Source: Alphaproteobacteria bacterium
GTDB taxonomy: Bacteria; Pseudomonadota; Alphaproteobacteria; Rs-D84
Direction of reading: 5' to 3'
DNA length: 39,193 bases
Assembly (NCBI GenBank): GCA_015062545.1
Contig: SUUL01000008.1
Location: 1-39,193, forward strand
Below, in pieces: positions 8,275 through 15,619 of the stretch (its first letter is position 1; every line of letters starts with the position of its first letter). Under the pieces are notes generated by a model, which saw only the letters and a program-made list of their open reading frames with translations, searched no databases and was not told the DNA's origin. The translations under genes and the position numbers were made by a program.

Positions 8275-8850
8275 ATGAAATTTTCAGAATATATATTAAA
8301 GAAGTCAGAATCACGCGGTTATTCATGGATTGTATTTTTATTAACAATATGCGAATCGATATTTTTATTTATCCCCCCCGAAGTCTTTATGACCCCACCA
8401 ATTATCGCAAACAAGAAACGCGCTGTTCCGATTACAATCGCGGCATCTTTGGGTTCATTGGTCGGTGGCGCATTGGCATACATGATTGGTATGTGGTTAT
8501 ACGATTCGCTGGGCATTTGGTTAATAGAAACATTCTCTAATCCAGAATTAATTGAATCTACGATAAAGCCAATGTTCAGCAAATATGGAATTATGATTAT
8601 TGTTCTAACTGCTGTAACACCAATACCATATAAATTACTTGCAATATGGTTGGGTTTTATCGGTTATCCGATTTGGTTATTCTTGGGCGTATCTGCAATA
8701 TTCCGCACAGGACGTTTTGCAATAATTGCGGCATTGTTATATTTCTTCCAAGAACGCGCAAATACGATTGTAACAAAATATTTCTGGCCATTAACGATTG
8801 GTGCAATTATTGCAGCAGGTTTGGGAATTGGTTTAGTCAGTTTATTCTAA
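8275..8850 (+). CDS. DedA/SNARE-associated family membrane protein (YqaA-like)
   Basis: This 191-residue protein has about five hydrophobic segments and the family signature: an acidic residue in the membrane (FLLTICESIFLFIPPEVFMTPPII) and a later TPIPYKLLAIWLGF followed by an FRTGRFAIIAALLYFF motif. DedA proteins act in the inner membrane and include undecaprenyl-phosphate and other polyisoprenoid lipid transporters. The YqaA-like branch is smaller, and its exact substrate is not known to me. GGGGGA lies directly before the ATG at 8275. An in-frame TTG at 8263 lacks such a site. It is transcribed divergently from rbfA and ends at a bidirectional terminator. Confidence 0.85.
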   Translation: MKFSEYILKKSESRGYSWIVFLLTICESIFLFIPPEVFMTPPIIANKKRAVPITIAASLGSLVGGALAYMIGMWLYDSLGIWLIETFSNPELIESTIKPMFSKYGIMIIVLTAVTPIPYKLLAIWLGFIGYPIWLFLGVSAIFRTGRFAIIAALLYFFQERANTIVTKYFWPLTIGAIIAAGLGIGLVSLF

Positions 8851-8863
8851 AGCGAAATAAAAA

Positions 8864-8889
8864 ATGCCCCGATGGGGCATCTTTTATTT
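8864..8889. terminator. Bidirectional terminator between convergent genes
   Basis: ATGCCCC and GGGGCAT form a 7-bp stem with a 3-base loop, with A-rich and T-rich flanks. It lies between the convergent stop codons of the DedA-like gene and the acyl-CoA synthetase gene. Confidence 0.85.
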
Positions 8890-10599
8890 TTCTTCGTCTT
8901 TATTATCTAAACCAATTTTTGTTTTGATTGGTTCAATAACAGATTCCTTGATTGGATCAACGATTGATTCCTTGGCACTGTCCAATGTACGAATTAATGC
9001 ACGGCGAATTTTGCCACTGATTGTCATTGGCAAACTGTCTACAAATTCAATAACACGTGGCATCTTGTAATGCGCGGTACGCGACTTTACATAATCTTGT
9101 AATTGCCGCACCAATACATCACCTGGCTGGAAATATTTATTCAACACCACAGTCGCCTTAACTGCCTGCCCACGCGCAGGATCTGGGATACCAGTTACTG
9201 CAACTTCACGTACAGCCGGATGTTCAATCAAAACAGATTCTACTTCAAACGGGCTAACACGATAACCACTCGCCTTGATTAAGTCATCGTTACGTCCCAC
9301 GAACCAGTAATATCCATCTGCATCACGATATGCCACATCACCTGTATGATAATATCCATCGCGATAAACCGCTGCCGTCTGCTTTTCATTTTTATGATAC
9401 CCTTGGAACAGCCCCAGCGGCTTTGCGTCTTTAACCTGCACACAGATTTCCCCAACTGTCCCCGCTTCGGTTACCACGCGTCCACGTTCATCCAACAATA
9501 CAACATTCCAACCCGCGGCAGGCATCCCCATAGACCCAGGCTTTGGTTCAATCCATTGATTGTTAAACAGCATCACACACGTTTCCGTCTGTCCAAAGCC
9601 TTCATGCAATTTAACACCCGTTTTTTCCAAAAAGCGTTCATACACCTCTGGGTTCAACGCTTCACCTGCGATATCCGCCTTTTTCAATGCGGACAAATCA
9701 TAGTTAGACATATTTGCATGAATCATCATCTTGTATGCCGTTGGTGGCGCACAGAAAGACGTGATATGATTTTCAGCAATCGCGGTCAACAAATCATGCG
9801 CTGTAAAGACACGTGCAAAATCAAACACGAACACAGTTGCCCCCGCCAACCATTGACCATACATCTTGCCCCAAGAACACTTGGCCCATCCCGATTCGGA
9901 CAAAGTAAAATGAATATCGCCATCATCCAAGCGTTGCCAAAACACAGCGGTATTTATATGTCCCAATGGGTATGCAAAATTATGCGCGACCATTTTTGGC
10001 ATATCTGTTGTACCACTGGTAAAATAAACAACCATTGTGTCTGTATTTTCATTTGGTACACGTTCCATCGTATTTGGATATGTATCACATGCGTTGGATA
10101 TTTCTGCACAGTCTATATACTGTATTTTTTCATCTGCACCAATAGCATCCTTGACTTCGCTACCAACAAACCCATCATCAAACACGACCACAGCTTTGGC
10201 ATTTGCGGCATCCAATCTATATTTAATATCCTTAGATTTCAGTTGATTGGTTGATGGAATTGGGATAACCCCCAACTTGTGCATTGCCATCATCAAGACC
10301 CAATATTCCCACCTTCTGCGCAAGAACAATAAAACCGTATCACCCTTTCTAAGACCACGTGCGCTTAAAAAATTCGCCACTGCATTTGACATTTTGGACA
10401 GATTATCAAAAGTAATTTCTTTTTTATCACCATCATCATTTGTCCACAGCACCGCCACCTTGTCTGGTGTTTCTGTTGCGATTACATCAACAACATCATA
10501 CGCAAAGTTAAAATTTTCTGGCACACTAGGGATTGCGTTTTGCACATAATCATCATAATTATCAAAATTTTCTTTATTCAAGAATCTTGTTGCAAACAT
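8884..10599 (-). CDS. AMP-forming acyl-CoA synthetase (acetyl/medium-chain type)
   Basis: This 571-residue enzyme activates a carboxylic acid with ATP to an acyl-AMP and then to acyl-CoA. Motifs of the family are in order: the P-loop-like YFTSGTTDMPKMVAHN (about 192-206), HEGFGQTE, YHTGDVAYRDADGYYWFVGR, DDLIKASGYRVSPFEVE and the C-terminal SGKIRR, whose Lys completes the adenylation site. In the first motif Asp replaces the usual Gly (SGTTG). Length and layout fit medium-chain or acetyl-CoA synthetase-like enzymes, but the acid used cannot be read from sequence. About 50 C-terminal residues after SGKIRRALIR form a charged tail. AAAGGATG precedes the ATG. The two carbon enzymes ppdK and phosphotransacylase lie nearby. 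Confidence 0.9.
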   Translation of the reverse strand: MFATRFLNKENFDNYDDYVQNAIPSVPENFNFAYDVVDVIATETPDKVAVLWTNDDGDKKEITFDNLSKMSNAVANFLSARGLRKGDTVLLFLRRRWEYWVLMMAMHKLGVIPIPSTNQLKSKDIKYRLDAANAKAVVVFDDGFVGSEVKDAIGADEKIQYIDCAEISNACDTYPNTMERVPNENTDTMVVYFTSGTTDMPKMVAHNFAYPLGHINTAVFWQRLDDGDIHFTLSESGWAKCSWGKMYGQWLAGATVFVFDFARVFTAHDLLTAIAENHITSFCAPPTAYKMMIHANMSNYDLSALKKADIAGEALNPEVYERFLEKTGVKLHEGFGQTETCVMLFNNQWIEPKPGSMGMPAAGWNVVLLDERGRVVTEAGTVGEICVQVKDAKPLGLFQGYHKNEKQTAAVYRDGYYHTGDVAYRDADGYYWFVGRNDDLIKASGYRVSPFEVESVLIEHPAVREVAVTGIPDPARGQAVKATVVLNKYFQPGDVLVRQLQDYVKSRTAHYKMPRVIEFVDSLPMTISGKIRRALIRTLDSAKESIVDPIKESVIEPIKTKIGLDNKDEEK

Positions 10600-10687
10600 C
10601 TTTCATCCTTTAACTTATGCAAAAATAAATATGGTGCAAAATTCACAAAAAAACAAGTCCCCAGGTTAATTTTTTTGCAAAGAACGA

Positions 10688-10717
10688 TTGACAGACACAG
10701 GCAATTTTTGCGAAAAT
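10688..10717 (+). promoter_or_regulatory. Weak promoter candidate for the 10747-10986 gene
   Basis: TTGACA (10688-10693) is perfect, and 18 bases later there is GAAAAT (10712-10717), a poor match to TATAAT. The position, about 30 bases before the start codon, is suitable. Confidence 0.35.
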
Positions 10718-10746
10718 TCCCATGGAAACCAAAGGAAAGAACACTG

Positions 10747-10986
10747 ATGACAAATACGACAGTACCACATTGCGATGGCTGCGAACGCCATTGTGAATTT
10801 GACGCATTTACCCGCACACGCGATAAATCTATCTACCCTGTAATCGGCAAGAAAATCATCCAAGATTACACATCATCTGACCAATCGCATCAGTATATAT
10901 CTGCGGGTCAGTTACGCAGTTACGAAGCAGCCATTAAATTGGCACGAAAAATTGCATTATCCTGTAAACACTACAAGACAAAATAA
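10747..10986 (+). CDS. Small Cys-containing hypothetical protein, 79 aa
   Basis: This small soluble protein starts MTNTTVPHCDGCERHCEFDA, with three Cys in C-x2-C-x3-C spacing and a fourth near the end (LSCKHYKTK). That arrangement could bind a metal ion, but I cannot name a family. A longer frame begins at 10540, inside the divergent acyl-CoA synthetase gene. The ATG at 10747 is better because AAGGAAAG lies before it. It ends directly in an intrinsic terminator, so it is probably a single-gene unit. Confidence 0.65.
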   Translation: MTNTTVPHCDGCERHCEFDAFTRTRDKSIYPVIGKKIIQDYTSSDQSHQYISAGQLRSYEAAIKLARKIALSCKHYKTK

Positions 10987-11012
10987 AAATACCCCGAACG
11001 GGGTATTTTTTT
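10986..11012 (+). terminator. Intrinsic terminator of the small Cys gene
   Basis: A stem of AAAATACCCC against GGGGTATTTT with a GAAC loop is followed by a T-run. It follows directly after the stop codon. It lies close to the 3' end of the tRNA on the other strand and, by symmetry, may end that transcript too. Confidence 0.85.
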
Positions 11013-11015
11013 CTC

Positions 11016-11092
<77 letters not shown>

Positions 11093-11148
11093 AAAACTGC
11101 ATGTCGGATTATGCACACAAACAAAATTAAAATCAACAGTTTTCAAAT

Positions 11149-11175
11149 AAAAATCCCCCACCTGGGGGATTTTTA
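11149..11175 (-). terminator. Intrinsic terminator of ppdK
   Basis: ATCCCCC (11153-11159) and GGGGGAT (11164-11170) pair around ACCT, with A and T runs on either side. It lies just after the ppdK stop codon in the direction of transcription. Confidence 0.85.
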
Positions 11176-11181
11176 TTGTTT

Positions 11182-13842
11182 TTAGTTCTTTCTTGGGAAC
11201 TTAACTGCGGCCTGTGCAGCAGCCAAACGTGCGATTGGCACACGGAATGGTGAACAAGACACAGAATTAAATCCAACCTGATGGAAGAAGGAAATAGATT
11301 CTGGATCACCACCATGTTCACCGCAAACACCCAAGTGGATATGTTCGCCTTTGGTGTCACGCGCTTTTTTAACTGCGTCTTTAATCAACAAACCAACGCC
11401 CAACTGATCAACAGATGCGAATGGGTCTGCGATATAAACACCGCGCGCACGATATTCATCCAAGATTTTTGCTGTATCGTCACGTGACATACCCAATGTA
11501 GTCTGGGTCAAATCGTTTGTACCGAATTCAAAGAATTCACAAGATTCTGCAATTTCATTTGCCAAAACTGCGGCGCGTGGCAATTCAATCATAGAACCAA
11601 CTGTATATTCTACTGATGCGCCCTTTTCTGCGAACAAAGATTGTGCAGTTGCATCAATTACAGCCTTAACGATATCAACTTCTTTCTTAGAACCTACCAA
11701 TGGCACTTCAATTTCTGGGAACACTTGGATACCATTTGCTTTGCATTCCAGCGCAGCCGACAAGATTGCGCGTGTCTGCATTTCGCAAATTTCTGGGTAT
11801 GTAATTGCCAAGCGGCAACCACGATGTCCCAACATTGGGTTTTGTTCATGCAGTTGTTCTGCGCGTGCCTTGATGAATTCTACTGTTTTGCCGATATGTG
11901 CAGCCAATTCTTCAATTTCTGCATCTGTATGTGGCAAGAATTCATGCAATGGTGGGTCAATCAAGCGAATTGTCACAGGCAGCCCATCCATAATCTTGAA
12001 CAATTCAACAAAGTCCGCTTTCTGATATGGCAACAACTTTGCCAACGCAGCGCGGCGACCTGCTTCATCTTCTGCCAAAATCATTTCGCGCATATCTTGG
12101 ATACGGCTTGGGTCAAAGAACATGTGTTCTGTACGTGCCAGACCGATACCTTCTGCACCAAAGTCACGTGCTTGTTTTGCGTCTTTTGGTGTTTCTGCGT
12201 TTGCTTTGACTGTCAAAGTTTTGATTTCATCAACCCATCCCATCAAAGTACCAAAGTTACCTGTCAGTTCAACAGATACTGTTGGGATTTTACCTTCAAT
12301 GATTTGACCTTTTGCGCCGTCAATAGATACCCAGTCACCTTCGTGGATAACTGTACCATCTGTTGTTTTCAACGTTTTCGCTTCATAGTCAATTTTGATA
12401 TCAGGTGACCCAGATACGCATGGTGTACCCATACCACGTGCAACCACCGCTGCGTGTGATGTCATACCACCACGTGCGGTAATAACACCTTGTGCGGCAT
12501 TCATACCTGCAATATCTTCTGGTGATGTTTCAATACGGATTAACATAACCTGTTTGCCTTCTGCGGCCCATTTTTCTGCATCTTCTGCATTAAACACGGC
12601 CTGACCAACTGCGGCCCCTGGGGATGCAGGCAAACCTGTTGCGATAACTTTCTTTTCTGCCTTTGGATCCAACATTGGGTGCAACAAGTGATCCAACTGA
12701 TCTGCACCAACGCGCAAGATAGCTTCTTCTTTTGTCAGCAATCCTTCTTCTACCATTTCCACGGCCATACGCACTGCAGCGGCTGCTGTACGTTTACCAT
12801 TACGGCACTGCAGCATCCACAATTTTCCATGTTCGATTGTGAATTCCATATCCTGCATGTCTTTATAGTGCTTTTCCAACTTTTCACGAACATCGCACAG
12901 TTCTTGATATACAGATGGCATTGCTTCTTCCAGTGACAAGCGACCAGAACCATCTTTGCTCATTGGCTGTGGTGTACGAATACCTGCCACAACGTCTTCA
13001 CCCTGTGCATTAATCAGATATTCACCATAGTATTTATTTTCCCCTGTTGCAGGGTCGCGGCTAAAGCATACACCTGTTGCGGAATCATCACCAGAATTAC
13101 CGAATACCATCGCCTGAACATTCACAGCGGTACCCCAATCTGCAGGGATATTATTCAACTTACGATATGTGATTGCTTTCTTTGACATCCAAGAACCGAA
13201 CACAGCGCCGATACCCAACTTCAACTGTTCCCATGGATCTTGTGGGAAAACCTTACCAATTTTGACACCGATTTCCTTGAACTTTTCAACCAGTTCTTTC
13301 AAGTCATCTGCTGTCAATTCTGTATCCAGTTTATAACCTTTTTCATCTTTCATGCGTTCCAGCGTATGTTCAAACAGGTCAATATCTGCCCCCATAACAA
13401 CATCACTAAACATCATGATAAAGCGGCGATAAGAATCATATGCAAATCTTTCATTACCGGAAATTTTTGCCAACGCCTTAACTGTTTCGTCATTCAAACC
13501 CAAATTCAACACAGTATCCATCATCCCAGGCATAGAAACGCGTGCCCCTGAACGAACGGAAACCAGCAATGGATTTTCCAGATCGGCAAACTTTTTACCC
13601 ATAATGGATTCAACATGTGCGATACCAGCGCGCACTTGATCCATCAAATCTGCCGGATAAGTCTGATTATTTTCATAATAGTATGTACAAACTTCGGTTG
13701 TAACTGTAAAACCTGCAGGCACAGGCAAACCAACCAAGTTCATTTCGGCCAAATTAGCACCCTTACCGCCCAACAGATTTCGCATATCTGCCTGGCCTTC
13801 GGCTTGACCGTTACCGAATGTGTATACCCATTTGTTACTCAT
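11182..13842 (-). CDS. ppdK: Pyruvate, phosphate dikinase
   Basis: The enzyme interconverts pyruvate, ATP and phosphate with phosphoenolpyruvate, AMP and pyrophosphate. In anaerobes it often works in the ATP-forming direction in place of, or alongside, pyruvate kinase. The 886-residue length is typical. The N-terminal ATP-grasp region has LLGGKGANLAEM. The swinging phosphohistidine domain has GGMTSHAAVVARGMGTPCVSG, with the phosphorylated His near residue 463. The C-terminal PEP-binding barrel has ELPRAA, EFFEFGTNDLTQ and the catalytic Cys motif GVCGEHGGDP. GGAGAAACC precedes the ATG. It is preceded by a terminator after the phosphotransacylase gene and followed by its own, so it is probably monocistronic. 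Confidence 0.97.
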   Translation of the reverse strand: MSNKWVYTFGNGQAEGQADMRNLLGGKGANLAEMNLVGLPVPAGFTVTTEVCTYYYENNQTYPADLMDQVRAGIAHVESIMGKKFADLENPLLVSVRSGARVSMPGMMDTVLNLGLNDETVKALAKISGNERFAYDSYRRFIMMFSDVVMGADIDLFEHTLERMKDEKGYKLDTELTADDLKELVEKFKEIGVKIGKVFPQDPWEQLKLGIGAVFGSWMSKKAITYRKLNNIPADWGTAVNVQAMVFGNSGDDSATGVCFSRDPATGENKYYGEYLINAQGEDVVAGIRTPQPMSKDGSGRLSLEEAMPSVYQELCDVREKLEKHYKDMQDMEFTIEHGKLWMLQCRNGKRTAAAAVRMAVEMVEEGLLTKEEAILRVGADQLDHLLHPMLDPKAEKKVIATGLPASPGAAVGQAVFNAEDAEKWAAEGKQVMLIRIETSPEDIAGMNAAQGVITARGGMTSHAAVVARGMGTPCVSGSPDIKIDYEAKTLKTTDGTVIHEGDWVSIDGAKGQIIEGKIPTVSVELTGNFGTLMGWVDEIKTLTVKANAETPKDAKQARDFGAEGIGLARTEHMFFDPSRIQDMREMILAEDEAGRRAALAKLLPYQKADFVELFKIMDGLPVTIRLIDPPLHEFLPHTDAEIEELAAHIGKTVEFIKARAEQLHEQNPMLGHRGCRLAITYPEICEMQTRAILSAALECKANGIQVFPEIEVPLVGSKKEVDIVKAVIDATAQSLFAEKGASVEYTVGSMIELPRAAVLANEIAESCEFFEFGTNDLTQTTLGMSRDDTAKILDEYRARGVYIADPFASVDQLGVGLLIKDAVKKARDTKGEHIHLGVCGEHGGDPESISFFHQVGFNSVSCSPFRVPIARLAAAQAAVKFPRKN

Positions 13843-13902
13843 GGTTTCTCCTTTGAATTATACGCCTGCAGATTGTGGGGTATGCAGTGCAGAAAATCAA
13901 GA

Positions 13903-13930
13903 AAAAAATCAGCCCACCGGCTGATTTTTT
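13903..13930 (-). terminator. Intrinsic terminator of the phosphotransacylase gene
   Basis: ATCAGCC (13908-13914) and GGCTGAT (13919-13925) form a 7-bp stem around CACC, flanked by A6 and T6 runs. It overlaps the stop codon of the gene to its right. Confidence 0.85.
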
Positions 13931-14825
13931 ACATTGCGCATGCACATAATACAGAAAACAGCTTTGACACATCCGAATCGGACCGCGAATTAATGACGAC
14001 AGGCACACGTGCGCCCAAAACCACACCCCCGAATATCCAGTCCCCGAATTGTACCATGGATTTTAATGTATTATTACCGGCCTCTATATTATGGAACAGC
14101 AGCACATCTGCATCCCCTGCGATTGGTGCGACCACGCCCTTGGCACGTGCGGCATCTTTTGACACGGCAATATCCAACGCCAACGGCCCCGACACAATAC
14201 AATCTTTGATTTCCCCGCGCAGATTCATATTATGCAACGCATCTGCATCAACTGTTGCCTGCATTGCGGGGTTCAAAACTTCTACGGCGCACAATGGTGC
14301 AACCTTGGGTGTTGTTACCCCAGTATGCTGTGCCAACTTAACGGCATTGTTAATCAGGTGAACCTTGGTTTCCAAATTCGGATACATCACCATTGCGATA
14401 TCGGTCAAGAACAACGTGCGATTACGCGATGGCGAATACATCACCGCCACATGTGACAAGATATTATTTTCACGAATACCTGTTTCACGATTCAATACCG
14501 CGCGCAAGATATCTGCGGTATGAATTTGTCCTTTCATTAACACATTGGCGCGCCCATCACGCACAACCTGTACGGCACAGCGTGCGGCATCTAAATCTGA
14601 ATCTGCATTAATAATTTCAAACGGCGAAATATCAATATTATTATCATGCGCAACCTGCTTAATTTGCGCATACGGCCCACATAAAATTGCCCCCACACCT
14701 GCGACATCATACGCCTGACGTAAAGAAGCCAATACATTTGGATCTGTTGCCATTGCCACGGCGACAACATGCGTTTTACCTGCCATCATACCCAAGAATT
14801 TATTTTTCAACCCATCTGGAATCAT
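13929..14825 (-). CDS. Phosphate acetyl/butyryltransferase family protein
   Basis: This 298-residue protein resembles the phosphotransacylase family (Pta/Ptb), which exchanges CoA in acyl-CoA for phosphate and so links acyl-CoA to acyl-phosphate and ATP formation. Supporting segments are GAILCGPYAQIKQVA, VLMKGQIHTADILRAVL, FLTDIAMVMYPNLE, IVSGPLALDIAVS and the C-terminal LGARVPVVINSRSDSD. The length fits the short form without a regulatory N-terminal domain. The frame is open from 14918, but AAGGAAGTAGGA lies directly before the ATG at 14825 (MIPDGLKNKF). Acetyl versus butyryl preference cannot be read. No acetate or butyrate kinase gene lies in the window. Upstream lies the repeat-filled region. 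Confidence 0.85.
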   Translation of the reverse strand: MIPDGLKNKFLGMMAGKTHVVAVAMATDPNVLASLRQAYDVAGVGAILCGPYAQIKQVAHDNNIDISPFEIINADSDLDAARCAVQVVRDGRANVLMKGQIHTADILRAVLNRETGIRENNILSHVAVMYSPSRNRTLFLTDIAMVMYPNLETKVHLINNAVKLAQHTGVTTPKVAPLCAVEVLNPAMQATVDADALHNMNLRGEIKDCIVSGPLALDIAVSKDAARAKGVVAPIAGDADVLLFHNIEAGNNTLKSMVQFGDWIFGGVVLGARVPVVINSRSDSDVSKLFSVLCACAM

Positions 14826-14930
14826 TCCTACTTCCTTTATTTCACTTCGGGCATCAGCATAGCGCAAAAACGAATTCCCCGACAAGAAAAAAATACCCCC
14901 TGTTCCCTGCCCCCACATGTATGCACTCCA

Positions 14931-15000
14931 TTCCCTGCCCCCTTGTGGGGCGGGTCAGAATTCCCGACAATTTATTGACGTTGGAATTCTGGGGTGGGGG
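14931..15000. repeat. GC-rich REP-like repeat A, copy 1
   Basis: This 70-base unit begins TTCCCTGCCCCCTTGTGGGG and ends in a G-run. It contains the inverted pairs GCCCC/GGGGC and GAATTCC/GGAATTC. Copies follow at 15031, 15300 and, truncated, 15572. The CCCCCTTGTGGGG core resembles REP-type repeats found between genes in many alphaproteobacteria. That resemblance is from memory and untested. Confidence 0.8.
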
Positions 15001-15030
15001 TAAAATCACCCGTAAAAATATATGCCGATA

Positions 15031-15100
15031 TTCCCTGCCCCCTTGTGGGGCGGGTCAGAATTCCCGACAATTCATTGGCGTTGGAATTCTGGGGTGGGGG
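15031..15100. repeat. GC-rich REP-like repeat A, copy 2
   Basis: This copy differs from copy 1 at only a few bases and opens the first complete ~270-base composite unit, which continues into palindrome B copy 1. Confidence 0.8.
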
Positions 15101-15143
15101 TAAAAAACAAAGGAAATAAACAGAATTTTTGTGAAAAAATTCT

Positions 15144-15245
15144 GTCATTCTGAACTTGATTCAGAACCCAGGTAATGCGCGCACGCGCGCACAAATAACA
15201 TAGGATTAATTGTACCTAGGTTCTGGGGTCAAGCCCCAGAATGAC
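15144..15245. repeat. Palindromic repeat B, copy 1
   Basis: This 102-base imperfect palindrome runs from GTCATTCTGAACTTGATTCA to the inverse ending in CCCCAGAATGAC, with an alternating GCGCGCACGCGCGC centre. It is flanked by small inverted repeats, CAGAATTTTT/AAAAATTCTG on the left and ACAATTTTTT/AAAAAATTGT on the right. Confidence 0.8.
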
Positions 15246-15299
15246 AATTTTTTTGTAAAAAATTGTAGTAAGGAATTATAGTAAACAAATATGCTGATA

Positions 15300-15369
15300 T
15301 TCCCTGCCCCCTTGTGGGGCGGGTCAGAATTCCCGGCAATTTATTGGCGATGGAATTCTGGGGTGGGGG
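15300..15369. repeat. GC-rich REP-like repeat A, copy 3
   Basis: This copy starts 269 bases after copy 2 and opens the second composite unit. Confidence 0.8.
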
Positions 15370-15413
15370 TAAAAAACAAAGGAAATAAACAGAATTTTTG
15401 TGAAAAAAATTCT

Positions 15414-15515
15414 GTCATTCTGAACTTGATTCAGAACCCAGGTTTTGCGCGCATGCGCGCACAAATAACGAGGGATTAATTGTACCTAGGTTCTGGGGTC
15501 AAGCCCCAGAATGAC
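15414..15515. repeat. Palindromic repeat B, copy 2
   Basis: This copy is the same length as copy 1 and nearly identical. The centre differs (TTTTGCGCGCATGCGCGC here), as does the short stretch before the right arm. Its position relative to repeat A copy 3 matches the first composite unit. Confidence 0.8.
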
Positions 15516-15571
15516 AATTTTTTTGTAAAAAAAATTGTAGTAAGTAATTCTTGTGAAAAAATATGCTGATA

Positions 15572-15592
15572 TTCCCTGCCCCCTTGTGGGGC
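15572..15592. repeat. REP-like repeat A, truncated copy 4
   Basis: Only the first 21 bases of repeat A remain, preceded by the same ATATGCTGAT seen before copy 3. The repeat then runs into the terminator of the next gene. The repeat array therefore ends against this gene's 3' end. Confidence 0.75.
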
Positions 15593-15595
15593 AAC

Positions 15596-15618
15596 AAAAA
15601 ACCGCCAAATGGCGGTTT
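15596..15618 (-). terminator. Intrinsic terminator of the 15620-16966 gene
   Basis: AAACCGCC and GGCGGTTT form a stem just beyond the stop codon, with an A-run on the plus strand that becomes the T-tract of the minus-strand transcript. Confidence 0.85.
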
Positions 15619-15619
15619 C

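Larger units (their letters stand above)
14826..15595. other. Gene-free region of about 770 bases made of palindromic repeats
   Basis: I see no credible gene here. The region carries three full copies plus one truncated copy of a GC-rich 70-base repeat, and two copies of a 102-base palindrome, together arranged as tandem units of about 270 bases. Short open frames across it only translate the repeats, and they repeat the same peptide (FPAPLWGGSEFP). Confidence 0.85.

Noticed and set aside
9346-10254. 302-residue plus-strand open frame
   Set aside because: It is antisense to the well-supported acyl-CoA synthetase gene, is rich in His, Cys and Ile with no domain, and has no ribosome site.
11641-12408. 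255-residue plus-strand open frame antisense to ppdK
   Set aside because: It is a shadow of the ppdK codons, rich in Cys, Phe and Gln, without a ribosome site or recognisable domain.
13857-13862. TATAAT just upstream of ppdK as a promoter
   Set aside because: It lies so close to the ATG that the transcript would start inside the GGAG ribosome site, and there is no -35 at the right distance.
14687-15479. Plus-strand open frames giving FPAPLWGGSEFP-type peptides
   Set aside because: They only translate repeat A, lack ribosome sites and begin inside the phosphotransacylase gene or between repeats.
14931-15592. CRISPR-like array
   Set aside because: Units are about 270 bases, composite and palindromic, there are only two full copies, and there are no short spacers or cas genes. 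It is a tandem palindromic repeat array.
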